Source: JADGGV01 sp035715725
Lineage (GTDB): Bacteria; Gemmatimonadota; Gemmatimonadetes; Longimicrobiales; RSA9
DNA length: 43,878 bases
Assembly: GCA_035715725.1 (NCBI GenBank)
Contig: DASTKT010000217.1
Span: 1 to 43,878, forward strand
Direction of reading: 5' to 3'
Shown here: piece after piece, positions 33,839 to 42,211 of the stretch
How positions within the stretch are numbered: position 1 is the first letter of the stretch
How the letters are laid out: every line of letters starts with the position of its first letter
The notes under the pieces: generated by a model
Told to the model about the DNA's origin: nothing
The model's input: only the letters and a program-made list of their open reading frames with translations
Databases searched by the model: none
Program-made: the position numbers and the translations under genes

Positions 33839-34947
33839 AGATCCTGCAGCAGTGCATGTACTTCCCGCCGGAAGTCGGGGGGCTCGAGAGCCACGTGTAC
33901 TACCTCTGCCGCGACCTGGTCCGGCTCGGGCACGAGGTGACGATGGTGACGTCGCGCTCGAAGCCGGAAGCCCCGGAGCGGGAGGTGATGGAAGGGATCA
34001 ACGTGGTGCGGACGTGGTTCCCCGGGAAGCACACGCTCGGGTGGTCGCTGCACACGGTGGCCAGCATCCCGATCTACGAGCGGCTGGCGCGCGAGGCGGA
34101 CGTGCTGCACGCGCAGGACTTCGCGTCCGGCCCGCCGGCCATGCTCGCGAAGCATCGGTTCGGCAAGCCGCTCGTGCTGACGCTGCACACCTCGCACTTC
34201 CTGCGTCTGGCGAAGAAGCCGCTCTGGCGCCCGGTGCTGCGCCAGATCATCGCGTCGGCGGACTGGCTGCTCGCGGCGAGCGAGGAGCTGCGCGACGTGG
34301 GGCTCTCGCTCTACCCGCACCCGCGCGCCGAGGCGCTGACGAACGGCGTGGACACCGATATGTTCCGGCCGGTCCCGGGGTCCCTGCCGCCGACGCCGCC
34401 GGGGACGCGCCGGGTGATCGTGCCGCGGCGCCTGTTCCCGAAGAACGGTGTAGAATACTTCGTCCGCGCGGTGCCGCTGATCCGCGCCGAGGAGGACGTC
34501 GAGGCGATCCTGGTCGGCGACGGGCCGGAGCGCCCGCGGCTGGAGGCGCTCGCCCGGGAGCTGGGCGTGGCGGACGCGGTGCACTTTCTCGGCGCACGGC
34601 CGAACACCGAGATGCCGGGGCTGATCGGCTCGGCGGAGATCGCGGTGTTCCCGTCGCTCATGGAGGCGACGAGCGTGGCGGCACTGGAGGCGATGAGCTG
34701 CGAGCGCCCGGTCGCGGCCTCGCGCGTGGGCGGCCTGCCGGAGATCGTGGACGAGAGCGTGGGGACGCTGTTCGAGCCCGCGAACCCGGAGAGCCTGGCG
34801 GAGCGGGTGGTGGCGCTGCTCCGGCGCGGGGACCTGCGCGAGGCCGGCGCGCGCGCGCGGGAGCGGGTGGTCGGCCGCTGGAGCCTGGGCCGGCTCGCGC
34901 GCCGGCACGAGGAGATCTACCGGACCCTCTTGAGCGAGAAGCGATAA
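33835..34947 (+). CDS. GT4 family glycosyltransferase
   Basis: This 370-residue GT-B fold retaining transferase is of the GT4 (PimA/WbpZ-like) kind. The N-terminal glycine pair of PPEVGGLE (15-16) and the C-terminal EX7E motif, Glu277 and Glu285 in EATSVAALE, are both present. NGVDTDMFRP is the usual inter-domain hinge. Donor and acceptor are unknown. It overlaps wecB (GTGA) and abuts the next gene directly (TAA then GTG), so it belongs to the same glycan operon. Confidence 0.88.
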   Translation: MKILQQCMYFPPEVGGLESHVYYLCRDLVRLGHEVTMVTSRSKPEAPEREVMEGINVVRTWFPGKHTLGWSLHTVASIPIYERLAREADVLHAQDFASGPPAMLAKHRFGKPLVLTLHTSHFLRLAKKPLWRPVLRQIIASADWLLAASEELRDVGLSLYPHPRAEALTNGVDTDMFRPVPGSLPPTPPGTRRVIVPRRLFPKNGVEYFVRAVPLIRAEEDVEAILVGDGPERPRLEALARELGVADAVHFLGARPNTEMPGLIGSAEIAVFPSLMEATSVAALEAMSCERPVAASRVGGLPEIVDESVGTLFEPANPESLAERVVALLRRGDLREAGARARERVVGRWSLGRLARRHEEIYRTLLSEKR

Positions 34948-37425
34948 GTGACAGCGAAGGCGGCACGCTCCGCGGGAGGCCGGCCGACGGCCGGCGCTCC
35001 GGCCCGGACGCGAGGTCGGGGGGCGGAGCCCGAGCGCTTCCCCTCCTGGCTGGCGCCGGCGCTCTACGCCCTGGTGACGCTGATCCTGTTCCGCGAGTTC
35101 GTCTTCGGCGGCGCGCAGCTCCTCGGCGTCGACACGCAGGCGCTCAGCTACTTCGCGCGGAAGTTCTACACGGACTTCGTGCACTCCACGGGCCGGTTCC
35201 CGCTCTGGGACCCGATGCTCTACGGCGGGCTGCCGTTCGTCGAGGGGATGCACGGCGACATCTTCTACCCGCCGTCGATGTCGCTCTTCTTCCTGAACGC
35301 CGCCAGCGCGTTCGGCTGGAAGCTGCTGCTGACCGTGTTCATGGCCGGCGTCTTCGCCTACATCTGGCTCAGGGAGCTGGGCGTTCCGCGGGGCGTCGCG
35401 TTCTTCGGCGGCCTCGTGTACCTGATGGGGGCGGACCTGGTCAGCCTGGTCTTCCCGGGCGGCGACGGCAAGATGTTCGTCACCGCGCTGGCGCCGCTCG
35501 TCTTCTGGCTGGTGGAGCGCGCCTTCCGGCGGCGCCGCATCGCGGACTTCGCGTTCCTCGCCCTCGGCATCGCGCTGACGGTCTTCACCTCCCACATGCA
35601 GGCGGCGTACTTCAACGTCTGGGGGATCTCGCTGTACGCGATCTTCCGGGCGGTCCAGGTCGGCCGGGAGGAGGGGGCGGGGCGGGGCGCCCGGCTCTTC
35701 GGCCTGTTCGCCCTGGCGGGAGTGCTGGGCGTCGGCGCGGCCGCCGTGCAGTTCTTCCCGCCGCTCGGCTACCTGCGCGAGTACTCGCAGCGCAGCGCGA
35801 AGACGAACCAGGCCCGCAGCCCCGCGCTCGCCTACCAGTACTCCACGCAGTACTCGCTGCACCCGGAGGAGATCGCGTCCCTCGTCGTCCCCGATTTCGT
35901 GGGCGACAACGCGCCGACCGAGACGCGGGCCGGGGATACCTACTGGGGGCGGAACCTGTTCAAGCTGAACTCGGAGTACGCGGGTTTCCTCCCGCTGCTG
36001 CTGGCGCCGCTGGCGTTCCTGCGGCGCCGGCGTGCGGCCGCCTGGTTCTTCGGCGGCCTCGGCACGCTGGCGTTGCTCTACGGCCTCGGCGCCGACACGC
36101 CGCTCTTCCACCTGTTCTACCTGATCCCGGGTGTGAAGCTCTTCCGCGCGCCGTCGCTGATCATTTTCCTGTACGCGCTGTCCGTGGTGACGCTGGGCGC
36201 GCTCGGACTGCAGCGCTACCTGGAGTGGGCGTCGGGCGACGAGGCCGAGAAGCGGAGCGCGCGGCGCTACCTCTGGATCGCGGCCGCGGTGATGTTCGTG
36301 CTCGCGCTGCTCGCGGGGGGCGGCGCGCTGACCGGGGCATGGCGCGCGGTCTTCGGCGGCTACCTGACGCCGGACAAGCTGCAGGCGCTCGCGGCCGACG
36401 CGCCGAACATCCAGCTCGGGTTCATGGTCGCCGCGGGGCTCGCGATCGCGACCGCGGGGCTCTGGGAGGCACTCGCGCGCGGCGCGATCGGCCGCACGAC
36501 GGCGGTCGCGCTCGTGGCGTTCCTCGCGTTCATGGACCTGTACCGGGTCGATCGGCCGTTCATCCGCGGCACGGAGCTCATCAACGCCACTCTGGACGCG
36601 CAGCTCCTCTTCACCCCGACGGACGGCGTCCGCTACCTCCAGCAGCGGCGGGCGGCCGGGGAGGTGTTCCGGGCGTACGACGTGAGCGGGATGGTCGGCG
36701 TGCGCACGCCCCCGAACATGCTGGCGATCCACGGGATCGAGCAGCTCGCGGGGCACCACGGCAACGAGATCGGCCGCTGGCGGGACCTGATCGGGGGCGA
36801 CAGCCCGGACTACATGGTCCGCTCCGACTTCCGGCTCCTGGACCTGACGAACACCACGTACCTGCTTTCGCCCGGCCCGGTCCAGCTCCCGGCCGGCTTC
36901 GAGGAGGCGTACCGCGGCGCCGACGGCCAGGTGGTGTACCGGCGCACCGGCGCGCTTCCGCGGGCATTCCTGGTCGGGCAGACGCAGGTCGTCCCGGACA
37001 GCCTCGCGGTCGCGACGCTCCTTTCGCCGGGCTTCGACTTCCGCCGGACGGCGACGCTTTCGGCGCCGCTCCCGGCGGGGATCCAGCTCCAGCCGGATCC
37101 GAGCGGCACCGTGAAGTGGACGGCGCCCGGAGTGAACGAGTACACGCTGCAGGTGACGTCGGACCGCCCGGCGCTCCTCGTGGTGTCGGAGAACTACCAC
37201 GAAGCGTGGCATGCCCAGCTGGACGGGCGTGCGGCGCCGGTGCTCCGCGTCGACTACACGTTCCGCGGGGTCCCGGTCCCGGCCGGCACGCACAGCGTCC
37301 GGCTGTACTACCATTCCGCGGTGCTCCAGGCGACGGCGTACGTCTCCGTGCTGCTGCTCCTGCTGCTGTTCGGCAGCGGCATCGGCGGCGTGCTGCTCGA
37401 GCGGCGCAGCGTGGAGGAAGTGTGA
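34948..37425 (+). CDS. YfhO-like polytopic membrane protein (GT-C type)
   Basis: This 825-residue protein has about a dozen hydrophobic segments and a C-terminal beta-rich extracytoplasmic domain that ends in another membrane span near the C-terminus. The sequence around LWDPMLYGGLPF and the early loop GVDTQALSYF match the YfhO family. These proteins resemble GT-C glycosyltransferases that use polyprenyl-phosphate sugars on the outer face, and Asp62 of that loop is a candidate catalytic residue. YfhO of Gram-positive bacteria acts in glycosylation of lipoteichoic acid. The role here is inferred. The gene begins right after the GT4 stop and overlaps the methyltransferase (GTGA). Confidence 0.82.
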   Translation: MTAKAARSAGGRPTAGAPARTRGRGAEPERFPSWLAPALYALVTLILFREFVFGGAQLLGVDTQALSYFARKFYTDFVHSTGRFPLWDPMLYGGLPFVEGMHGDIFYPPSMSLFFLNAASAFGWKLLLTVFMAGVFAYIWLRELGVPRGVAFFGGLVYLMGADLVSLVFPGGDGKMFVTALAPLVFWLVERAFRRRRIADFAFLALGIALTVFTSHMQAAYFNVWGISLYAIFRAVQVGREEGAGRGARLFGLFALAGVLGVGAAAVQFFPPLGYLREYSQRSAKTNQARSPALAYQYSTQYSLHPEEIASLVVPDFVGDNAPTETRAGDTYWGRNLFKLNSEYAGFLPLLLAPLAFLRRRRAAAWFFGGLGTLALLYGLGADTPLFHLFYLIPGVKLFRAPSLIIFLYALSVVTLGALGLQRYLEWASGDEAEKRSARRYLWIAAAVMFVLALLAGGGALTGAWRAVFGGYLTPDKLQALAADAPNIQLGFMVAAGLAIATAGLWEALARGAIGRTTAVALVAFLAFMDLYRVDRPFIRGTELINATLDAQLLFTPTDGVRYLQQRRAAGEVFRAYDVSGMVGVRTPPNMLAIHGIEQLAGHHGNEIGRWRDLIGGDSPDYMVRSDFRLLDLTNTTYLLSPGPVQLPAGFEEAYRGADGQVVYRRTGALPRAFLVGQTQVVPDSLAVATLLSPGFDFRRTATLSAPLPAGIQLQPDPSGTVKWTAPGVNEYTLQVTSDRPALLVVSENYHEAWHAQLDGRAAPVLRVDYTFRGVPVPAGTHSVRLYYHSAVLQATAYVSVLLLLLLFGSGIGGVLLERRSVEEV

Positions 37426-38141
37426 CGGAGAAGGGGCTCACCGCGTACGACGTGGCCGGTCATTACGACCGGCGCTACTTCCAGGACCTGGCGCAGCGGT
37501 ACCGCGCACGCAACCGGTTCGCGCGCCAGCGCATCGCCAACGTGTTCTCGCTGCTGCCGGACGTGCGCGGCGCGCGCCTGCTCGACGTGGGCTGCGGGAT
37601 GGGGACGTTCACCGTGGAGGCCGCGCGCCGGGGCGCCGCGTCCGCGATGGGGGTCGACTTCGCGCCGGAGGCCGTGGCCACCGCGCGCGAGGTGGCGGCG
37701 GCGGAGGGGGTGCGCGGGGCCACGTTCGTCGAGGGGGACGCGACGGCGCTGCCGCTGCCGCCGGAGAGCCTGGACGTGGTGCTGGCAGCGGACGTGACGG
37801 AACACCTGGACGATGCCACGCTGGCCGCGGTGCTGGCCGAGGCGCGGCGCGTGCTTCGACCCGGCGGGACGCTGGTGCTGTACACGCCGGAGGCGTCCCA
37901 CATCTTCGAGCGCCTGCGGAACCTCGGCGCCATGCGGCAGGATCCCTCGCACATCGGCATCCGCTCGGCCGGGGAGCTGGCGGGGGTGGTGCGCCGGGCG
38001 GGGCTGGACGTCACCCGCACGGCGTGGCTGCCGTCCCACCTCCCGGGGTGGAACCTGCTCGAGCGCGCCTTCGCCCGCTGGGTGCCGCTTCTCCGGCGGC
38101 GGATCGGGATCGTGGCGCGGAAGCCGGGGCTGGGCGGATGA
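37422..38141 (+). CDS. SAM-dependent class I methyltransferase
   Basis: This 239-residue cytoplasmic protein has a Rossmann methyltransferase core. Motif I LDVGCGMG is at residues 54-61, an acidic motif II GVDFAPEA follows, EGDATALPLP is motif III, and VLAADVTEHLDD is the later strand. The substrate is unknown. Placed inside a glycan operon with GTGA/ATGA overlaps on both sides, it may methylate a sugar or a lipid-linked intermediate. This is inference from context. Confidence 0.85.
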   Translation: MTEKGLTAYDVAGHYDRRYFQDLAQRYRARNRFARQRIANVFSLLPDVRGARLLDVGCGMGTFTVEAARRGAASAMGVDFAPEAVATAREVAAAEGVRGATFVEGDATALPLPPESLDVVLAADVTEHLDDATLAAVLAEARRVLRPGGTLVLYTPEASHIFERLRNLGAMRQDPSHIGIRSAGELAGVVRRAGLDVTRTAWLPSHLPGWNLLERAFARWVPLLRRRIGIVARKPGLGG

Positions 38142-39112
38142 CGAAGCGGTGGGTCGTGCGCGGGCTGCAACTCGCGCTGCTCGCGGTGGTGGTCTGGGGC
38201 GTGTGGGGGCGACTCCGCCCGGAGCTGGGCCGCCTCGATGCGGCGGAGCTCGCCCGCTGGCATCCGAGCGCGCTCCCGCTGCTCGGCTCGCTCGTGGCCG
38301 TCGTGGCCGTCTACCTCGTGCACGGCTTCCTCTGGCGCCGGATCGCGGGCGACATCACCGGACGGATGCCGCCGCGCGGGTCCGTGATCCGGGTCTACTT
38401 CGTCTCGAGTCTCGGCCGCTACATCCCGGGGAAGGTCTGGCAGGTGGCCGGGCTGGCGATGCTGGCCCAGCGGGACGGGATCTCCGCCGTGGGCGCGACC
38501 GCCGCGTCGATCATCGGGCAGCTCGGATTCCTGACGACGGGGTGCCTGTTCCTGGCCGCGACGCTGCCGAACTGGTCCGGGTCCGGGGTGGCGGGAATCG
38601 CGGCGGTCGGCGTGCTCGCGGCCGGCGCGCTCGGCCTCGGCTTCCTGACCGCGACGCGCTCGGGCGCGCGGCTCCGGCATGCGCTGGCGGCGCGGGTGCC
38701 GGCGCGCGTAGCGCCGGCGATCCATGCGCTGGACCGGGTGCGGCCCGGCGTGGCGGCGCTCTGGGCGCTCGGGTACGCTGCGAGCTGGATCCTGCTCGGC
38801 GCGGCGTTCGCGCTCTTCGTCTCCGCGTTCGCGCCCGCGCCGCTCGAGCACGTCCGATACCTCGCCGGCACCGTCGCGGCGTCCTATCTGGCCGGCTACA
38901 TCGCCATCGTCGCACCGGCGGGGATCGGCGTGCGGGAGGCCGCCATGGTGGCGCTGCTGGCCGGGGTCATCCCCGGCCCGGCCGCGCTGGTCGTGTCCAT
39001 CGCATCGCGCCTCTGGTTCACGGCGGCCGAGCTGATCCCGCTGGCCGCGCTGCCGTGGCTGCGGCAGCGGAAGGGCAGGGCCGAGGGCCCGGCCACGCTG
39101 GAGGTCCTGTGA
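38138..39112 (+). CDS. UPF0104/LPG-synthase-TM family membrane protein
   Basis: This 324-residue protein has around eight hydrophobic spans. It carries the family stretch SSLGRYIPGKVWQVAGLAML and a late APAGIGVREAAMVALL motif, both seen in the flippase-like domain of lysylphosphatidylglycerol synthase/UPF0104 proteins. The soluble aminoacyl-transfer domain of MprF is absent. Such proteins often sit beside polyprenyl-phosphate mannose synthases and have been proposed to assist lipid-linked sugar transfer or flipping. It is tied to its neighbours by ATGA and GTGA overlaps. Confidence 0.8.
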   Translation: MTKRWVVRGLQLALLAVVVWGVWGRLRPELGRLDAAELARWHPSALPLLGSLVAVVAVYLVHGFLWRRIAGDITGRMPPRGSVIRVYFVSSLGRYIPGKVWQVAGLAMLAQRDGISAVGATAASIIGQLGFLTTGCLFLAATLPNWSGSGVAGIAAVGVLAAGALGLGFLTATRSGARLRHALAARVPARVAPAIHALDRVRPGVAALWALGYAASWILLGAAFALFVSAFAPAPLEHVRYLAGTVAASYLAGYIAIVAPAGIGVREAAMVALLAGVIPGPAALVVSIASRLWFTAAELIPLAALPWLRQRKGRAEGPATLEVL

Positions 39113-39846
39113 GCAGTCCCGTCGGCGCCGGCCGGGCGCTGGTCATCGTCCCGACGTACAACGAGCGTGAGAACCTCCCGCGGCTCCTCCCAATGATCCT
39201 CGAGCAGGATCCGCGGCTCGACATCCTCGTCATCGACGACAACTCGCCGGACGGGACCGGAGCGGTGGCCGACGAGATCGCCGCCGGTGAGCCGCGGGTG
39301 CACGTGCTGCACCGGCGCGGCAAGCTGGGCCTCGGGACCGCCTACATCGAGGGGTTCCGGTGGGGGATCGCCCGGGGCTACGCGTACCTCCAGGAGATGG
39401 ACGCCGACTTCTCGCACGACCCGGCCCACCTGCCGCAGTTCCTCAGCGCCGCGGAGGAGTACGATGTCGTCCTCGGGTCGCGCTACCTGGACGGGCGCGT
39501 CACGGTCATCAACTGGCCGATGGGACGGCTGCTCCTGTCGTACTTCGCGAACGTCTACGCCCGATGGGTGACGGGGCTGCCGGTGGCCGACGCGACCGGA
39601 GGCTTCAAGCTCTTCCACCGCGAGGTGCTGGAGCGGATGGACTTCGACCGGGTCGAGTCCGAGGGATACGCCTTCCAGATCGAGATGAGCTTCCGCGCCT
39701 GGAAGGCCGGCGCACGGCTCGGGGAGATCCCCATCGTCTTCGTCGACCGCACGCTGGGCGAGTCGAAGATGTCGAAGAAGATCGTGCGGGAGGCCGTCTT
39801 CAAGGTATGGAAGCTCCGCGCCCTCGCGCTCCTCGGGAAGGTCTGA
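39109..39846 (+). CDS. Polyprenol monophosphomannose synthase-like GT2
   Basis: This 245-residue GT2 enzyme resembles DPM1/Ppm1. VPTYNERENLPRL opens the fold, DDNSPDGT is at 43-50, the DAD metal motif at 98-100, and a late ESKMSKKIV segment is typical of DPM1. It has no transmembrane tail, as for soluble DPM1 or the catalytic part of Ppm1. It would make polyprenyl-phosphate-mannose for an outer-face GT-C enzyme, and the YfhO-like protein two genes upstream is the obvious candidate user. The sugar is presumed from the family. Confidence 0.87.
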   Translation: MSSPVGAGRALVIVPTYNERENLPRLLPMILEQDPRLDILVIDDNSPDGTGAVADEIAAGEPRVHVLHRRGKLGLGTAYIEGFRWGIARGYAYLQEMDADFSHDPAHLPQFLSAAEEYDVVLGSRYLDGRVTVINWPMGRLLLSYFANVYARWVTGLPVADATGGFKLFHREVLERMDFDRVESEGYAFQIEMSFRAWKAGARLGEIPIVFVDRTLGESKMSKKIVREAVFKVWKLRALALLGKV

Positions 39847-39850
39847 GGCA

Positions 39851-40450
39851 GTGGCCATCCGCGACCTCCTCTGGAGTTGCCCGCTCTGCGGACTCGAGGG
39901 AGGCCTGCGCCGCGGCAAGGGCGAAGACGTCTGCGCCGGCTGCGGTGCGCGGTTCCGCCGCGGCCGGGGCTCGGAGATCGTGGTCGAGACCGCCGATGGC
40001 CGGACCGAGCGCCGGCCCGCCGCGGAATGGGCGACGTTGCTCCCCGCAGCGCCGCGTGCGGGCGGAGCGGGGGAGTGGCGCCGCGAGCGCGTGCGCGCCC
40101 GCTTCGCGACCGGGGAGGCGCCGGTCTACCGGGAGGGCGACCTCCTCGGCGGTGTCGAACGACTCGGCCCGCCGCTCGCCGGCGAACTGGCGCTGACGGC
40201 CGACGAGCTAGTCCTGCGCCTCGATTCGGGAGAGACGCGGCGCTGGCCGCTCGATCGCCTGACGGCCGTCCAGATGAGCTCGGGAACCCTCCAGATCAAG
40301 GCGCGCGGCGAGGAGCTCACCACCTTCCGGTTCCCGAACGGCTCGGCGCGCCTCTGGGAGGAGAGCGTCGCCGCCGCGCTCCGCGCCCGCTACCGCGCGG
40401 CCGGAAGGGGAGACATCGTCGAGTTCCAGCCCCGGATCGTCGCCCGATGA
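39851..40450 (+). CDS. Zinc-ribbon protein with possible PH/GRAM-like domain
   Basis: This 199-residue protein has an N-terminal zinc ribbon (C10, C13, C28, C31). Its second half contains a run of short beta strands ending in FRFPNGSARLWEESVAAALRARY, which resembles bacterial PH or GRAM-like modules that bind lipid surfaces. No named family is certain. It starts with a GTG four bases after the polyprenyl-mannose synthase-like gene and overlaps the acyltransferase by ATGA. It is therefore probably co-translated with it and may act at the membrane. Confidence 0.6.
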   Translation: MAIRDLLWSCPLCGLEGGLRRGKGEDVCAGCGARFRRGRGSEIVVETADGRTERRPAAEWATLLPAAPRAGGAGEWRRERVRARFATGEAPVYREGDLLGGVERLGPPLAGELALTADELVLRLDSGETRRWPLDRLTAVQMSSGTLQIKARGEELTTFRFPNGSARLWEESVAAALRARYRAAGRGDIVEFQPRIVAR

Positions 40451-41094
40451 TCCTGTACCGGTTCTTCCAACACCTGGTGCGGGCCGGGTGGCCTCTCATC
40501 GGTCGCCTGGAGATCCACGGCCTGGAAAACGTTCCCGAGCGCGGGCCCTTCCTCCTCATCGCCAACCACCAGAGCATCCTCGACCCGATCCTCGTTCAGG
40601 CCATCGTGCGGCGCCCGCTCTACACCATGGCCAAGAGCACCCAGTTCACGGGCCGCATCATGGGATGGCTCATGCCACGCGTGCTCGCGTTCCCGGTGCG
40701 CCGGTACCGCGTGGACCCGCAGTCCGTCCGCGTCGCGCTGCGCCACCTCGCCCGGGGCGACGGCGTCGGGGTCTACATCGAGGGGGAGCGGAGCTGGGAC
40801 GGCCGGCTCCAGACGCCACGGCTCGGCACCGTCCGCCTGGTGCTGAAGGCCGGCGTGCCGGTGATCCCCTGCGGCGTGAGCGGCACCTACCACGTCTGGC
40901 CCCGCTGGCACCGCGGCCTCCGCCGCGCACCGGTGTGCGTATCCTTCGGAGCGCCCATCCACTTTCCCACGCTCGACCACCGGGCGGACCGGGAAAAGGC
41001 TCTCCCGGAAACGGCAGCCGCGCTGATGGCGGCCATCCGCGGCCAGCTCGAGTTCGCCGACCGGCGGGTGGATTCGCACGCCGTCCGCCGGTAA
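40447..41094 (+). CDS. plsC: 1-acyl-sn-glycerol-3-phosphate acyltransferase (PlsC-like)
   Basis: This 215-residue membrane-associated acyltransferase has the HX4D motif (His41, Asp46 in ANHQSILDP), the substrate motif EGERS (112-116) in YIEGERSWDG, and a late VPVIPCGVSG block. It would acylate lysophosphatidic acid, or possibly another lipid or glycolipid, with acyl-ACP or acyl-CoA. Location at the end of the glycan operon leaves a specialised glycolipid role open. It overlaps the zinc-ribbon gene by ATGA. No clear terminator follows. Confidence 0.88.
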   Translation: MILYRFFQHLVRAGWPLIGRLEIHGLENVPERGPFLLIANHQSILDPILVQAIVRRPLYTMAKSTQFTGRIMGWLMPRVLAFPVRRYRVDPQSVRVALRHLARGDGVGVYIEGERSWDGRLQTPRLGTVRLVLKAGVPVIPCGVSGTYHVWPRWHRGLRRAPVCVSFGAPIHFPTLDHRADREKALPETAAALMAAIRGQLEFADRRVDSHAVRR

Positions 41095-41491
41095 CACTGC
41101 TCCAACCGGCCACTCCGAACGGCCCCACAGAAGGCGTCCTGCGCCCCGAACGCGCAATCGGACGGGGGTGAGGCACCCCGGAGGCCTCGCGAGCCTTCAC
41201 GGGGCATTCCCGCGCGTTTCTCGCGAGCGCCCGGGTCCGGCGTCCGGATCCGCGGGCCCTGCCGTGACTGGCGGCCGCGCAGGCTCGCCCGCCCGCCGGC
41301 GCACCCTCCTGCCGTATCTCGTTGTGCTCCTGCAGCTTGGCACGCTGTCCACATCTGCACTTCCGATTCATATAGCGCACTGTGGGGCATGTACTTAGGT
41401 TTCGTATAGTATCGACTATACCTTTGCGAAGTTGTGCGAGGCCGGGGTCGGGGCGAGAGTTCGCGCGGCCGAGGCAAGACGAGGAGAGGCG
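41095..41491. other. Gene-free region before the HxlR regulator
   Basis: Nearly 400 bases separate plsC from the HxlR start. The first 240 are GC-rich with no convincing gene. The last 90 bases are markedly AT-richer and hold a palindrome (41404-41421), TATAGC at 41371-41376 and TATAGT at 41405-41410 as possible -10 elements, and a TTGGCA at 41337-41342 too far away to pair with them. A 76-codon frame at 41168-41398 lacks a good start and any family likeness. Confidence 0.5.
41404..41421. promoter_or_regulatory. AT-rich palindrome, candidate HxlR operator (site 1)
   Basis: GTATAG and CTATAC flank a six-base centre (TATCGA). The inner 14 bases are ATAGT-N4-ACTAT. A -10-like TATAGT (41405-41410) is embedded, so a bound dimer would block RNA polymerase. 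It lies 70 bases before the regulator start, where an autoregulatory operator would be expected. Confidence 0.5.
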
Positions 41492-42151
41492 ATGACGAAG
41501 CGAAGCTACGGGCAGTTCTGCGGGGTGGCGCGGGCGCTGGACAGCGTCGGGGAACGCTGGACGCTGCTGCTCGTGCGCGAGGTGCTGAGCGGGCCGAGGC
41601 GGTTCAAGGAGCTGCTGGACGCGCTCCCGGGAATCGGCCCGAACCTGCTGTCGGCGCGCCTGAAGGGGATGACCGAGGAGGGCGTGCTGAAGCGCGTGGC
41701 GTTGCCGGGCGCCGGGGGAGTCGGCTACGAGCTGACCGAGGTGGGGCGCGAGCTCGAGCCGGCGGTCCTGGCGCTGGCGCGGTGGGGGGCGCGGCGGCTC
41801 CGGGCCGCGCCGGAGGAGGCAGCCGGCGAGGTGCGGCCGGATTGGGCGATCCTGTTGCTGCGGGCGCGCTTCCAGCCGGAGCGGGCCGAGGGGGTCTCGG
41901 AGGTCTACCAGGTGGAGGCCGGCGACAGCGCCTACCACCTGTACGTGCGCGAGGGCCGGCTCGAGGTCGCGCCCGGCAAGGCGCCGGTCGCCGCGGTCGT
42001 CCTGGCGACGGACCCGGGTACGCTGGCGGAGCTGGCCGCGGGGCGGCGCGGGCTGGAGGCGGCGGCGAGCGCGGGCGCGCTCGAGGTGCGCGGGTCACCG
42101 TTCGCGGCGGCGCGCTTCGCGCGGGTGTTCGGGCTGGAAGGGGCGGGGTGA
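41492..42151 (+). CDS. HxlR-family regulator fused to an SCP2-like domain
   Basis: This 219-residue protein has an N-terminal HxlR winged helix-turn-helix (about residues 1-105, with CGVARALDSVGERWTLLLVR and FKELLDALPGIGPNLLSARL). Its C-terminal segment (about 115-215) resembles SCP2 sterol-carrier-like ligand pockets (YHLYVREGRLEV, DPGTLAELAAGR). Cys10 lies where redox-sensing HxlR members such as YodB carry their cysteine. A strong GAGGAGAGG ends just before the ATG at 41492. Two similar palindromes flank the gene, one upstream and one downstream. The fusion would let a hydrophobic ligand control DNA binding; that is inference. Confidence 0.85.
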   Translation: MTKRSYGQFCGVARALDSVGERWTLLLVREVLSGPRRFKELLDALPGIGPNLLSARLKGMTEEGVLKRVALPGAGGVGYELTEVGRELEPAVLALARWGARRLRAAPEEAAGEVRPDWAILLLRARFQPERAEGVSEVYQVEAGDSAYHLYVREGRLEVAPGKAPVAAVVLATDPGTLAELAAGRRGLEAAASAGALEVRGSPFAAARFARVFGLEGAG

Positions 42152-42164
42152 GGGCGGCCGCGGC

Positions 42165-42189
42165 GTGGACATCGGCAGCAGTTGTCCAC
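42165..42189. repeat. Inverted repeat with DnaA-box-like half-site
   Basis: GTGGACA (42165-42171) and TGTCCAC (42183-42189) form a perfect seven-base inverted repeat with an 11-base spacer, just after the HxlR gene. TTGTCCACA at 42182-42190 equals the DnaA box form favoured in high-GC actinobacteria. It could equally be a hairpin or a regulator site. Confidence 0.45.
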
Positions 42190-42211
42190 AGCCGGGGCGG
42201 GCGGAGGTTTA

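Noticed and set aside
33739..37314. An 1191-codon open frame on the minus strand
   Set aside because: Antisense to the end of wecB, the GT4 gene and the YfhO-like gene; composition is that of a codon-bias shadow, with no motif or ribosome-binding site.
41168..41398. A 76-codon + strand frame
   Set aside because: No ribosome-binding site or family likeness; it runs into the AT-rich control region of the HxlR gene.
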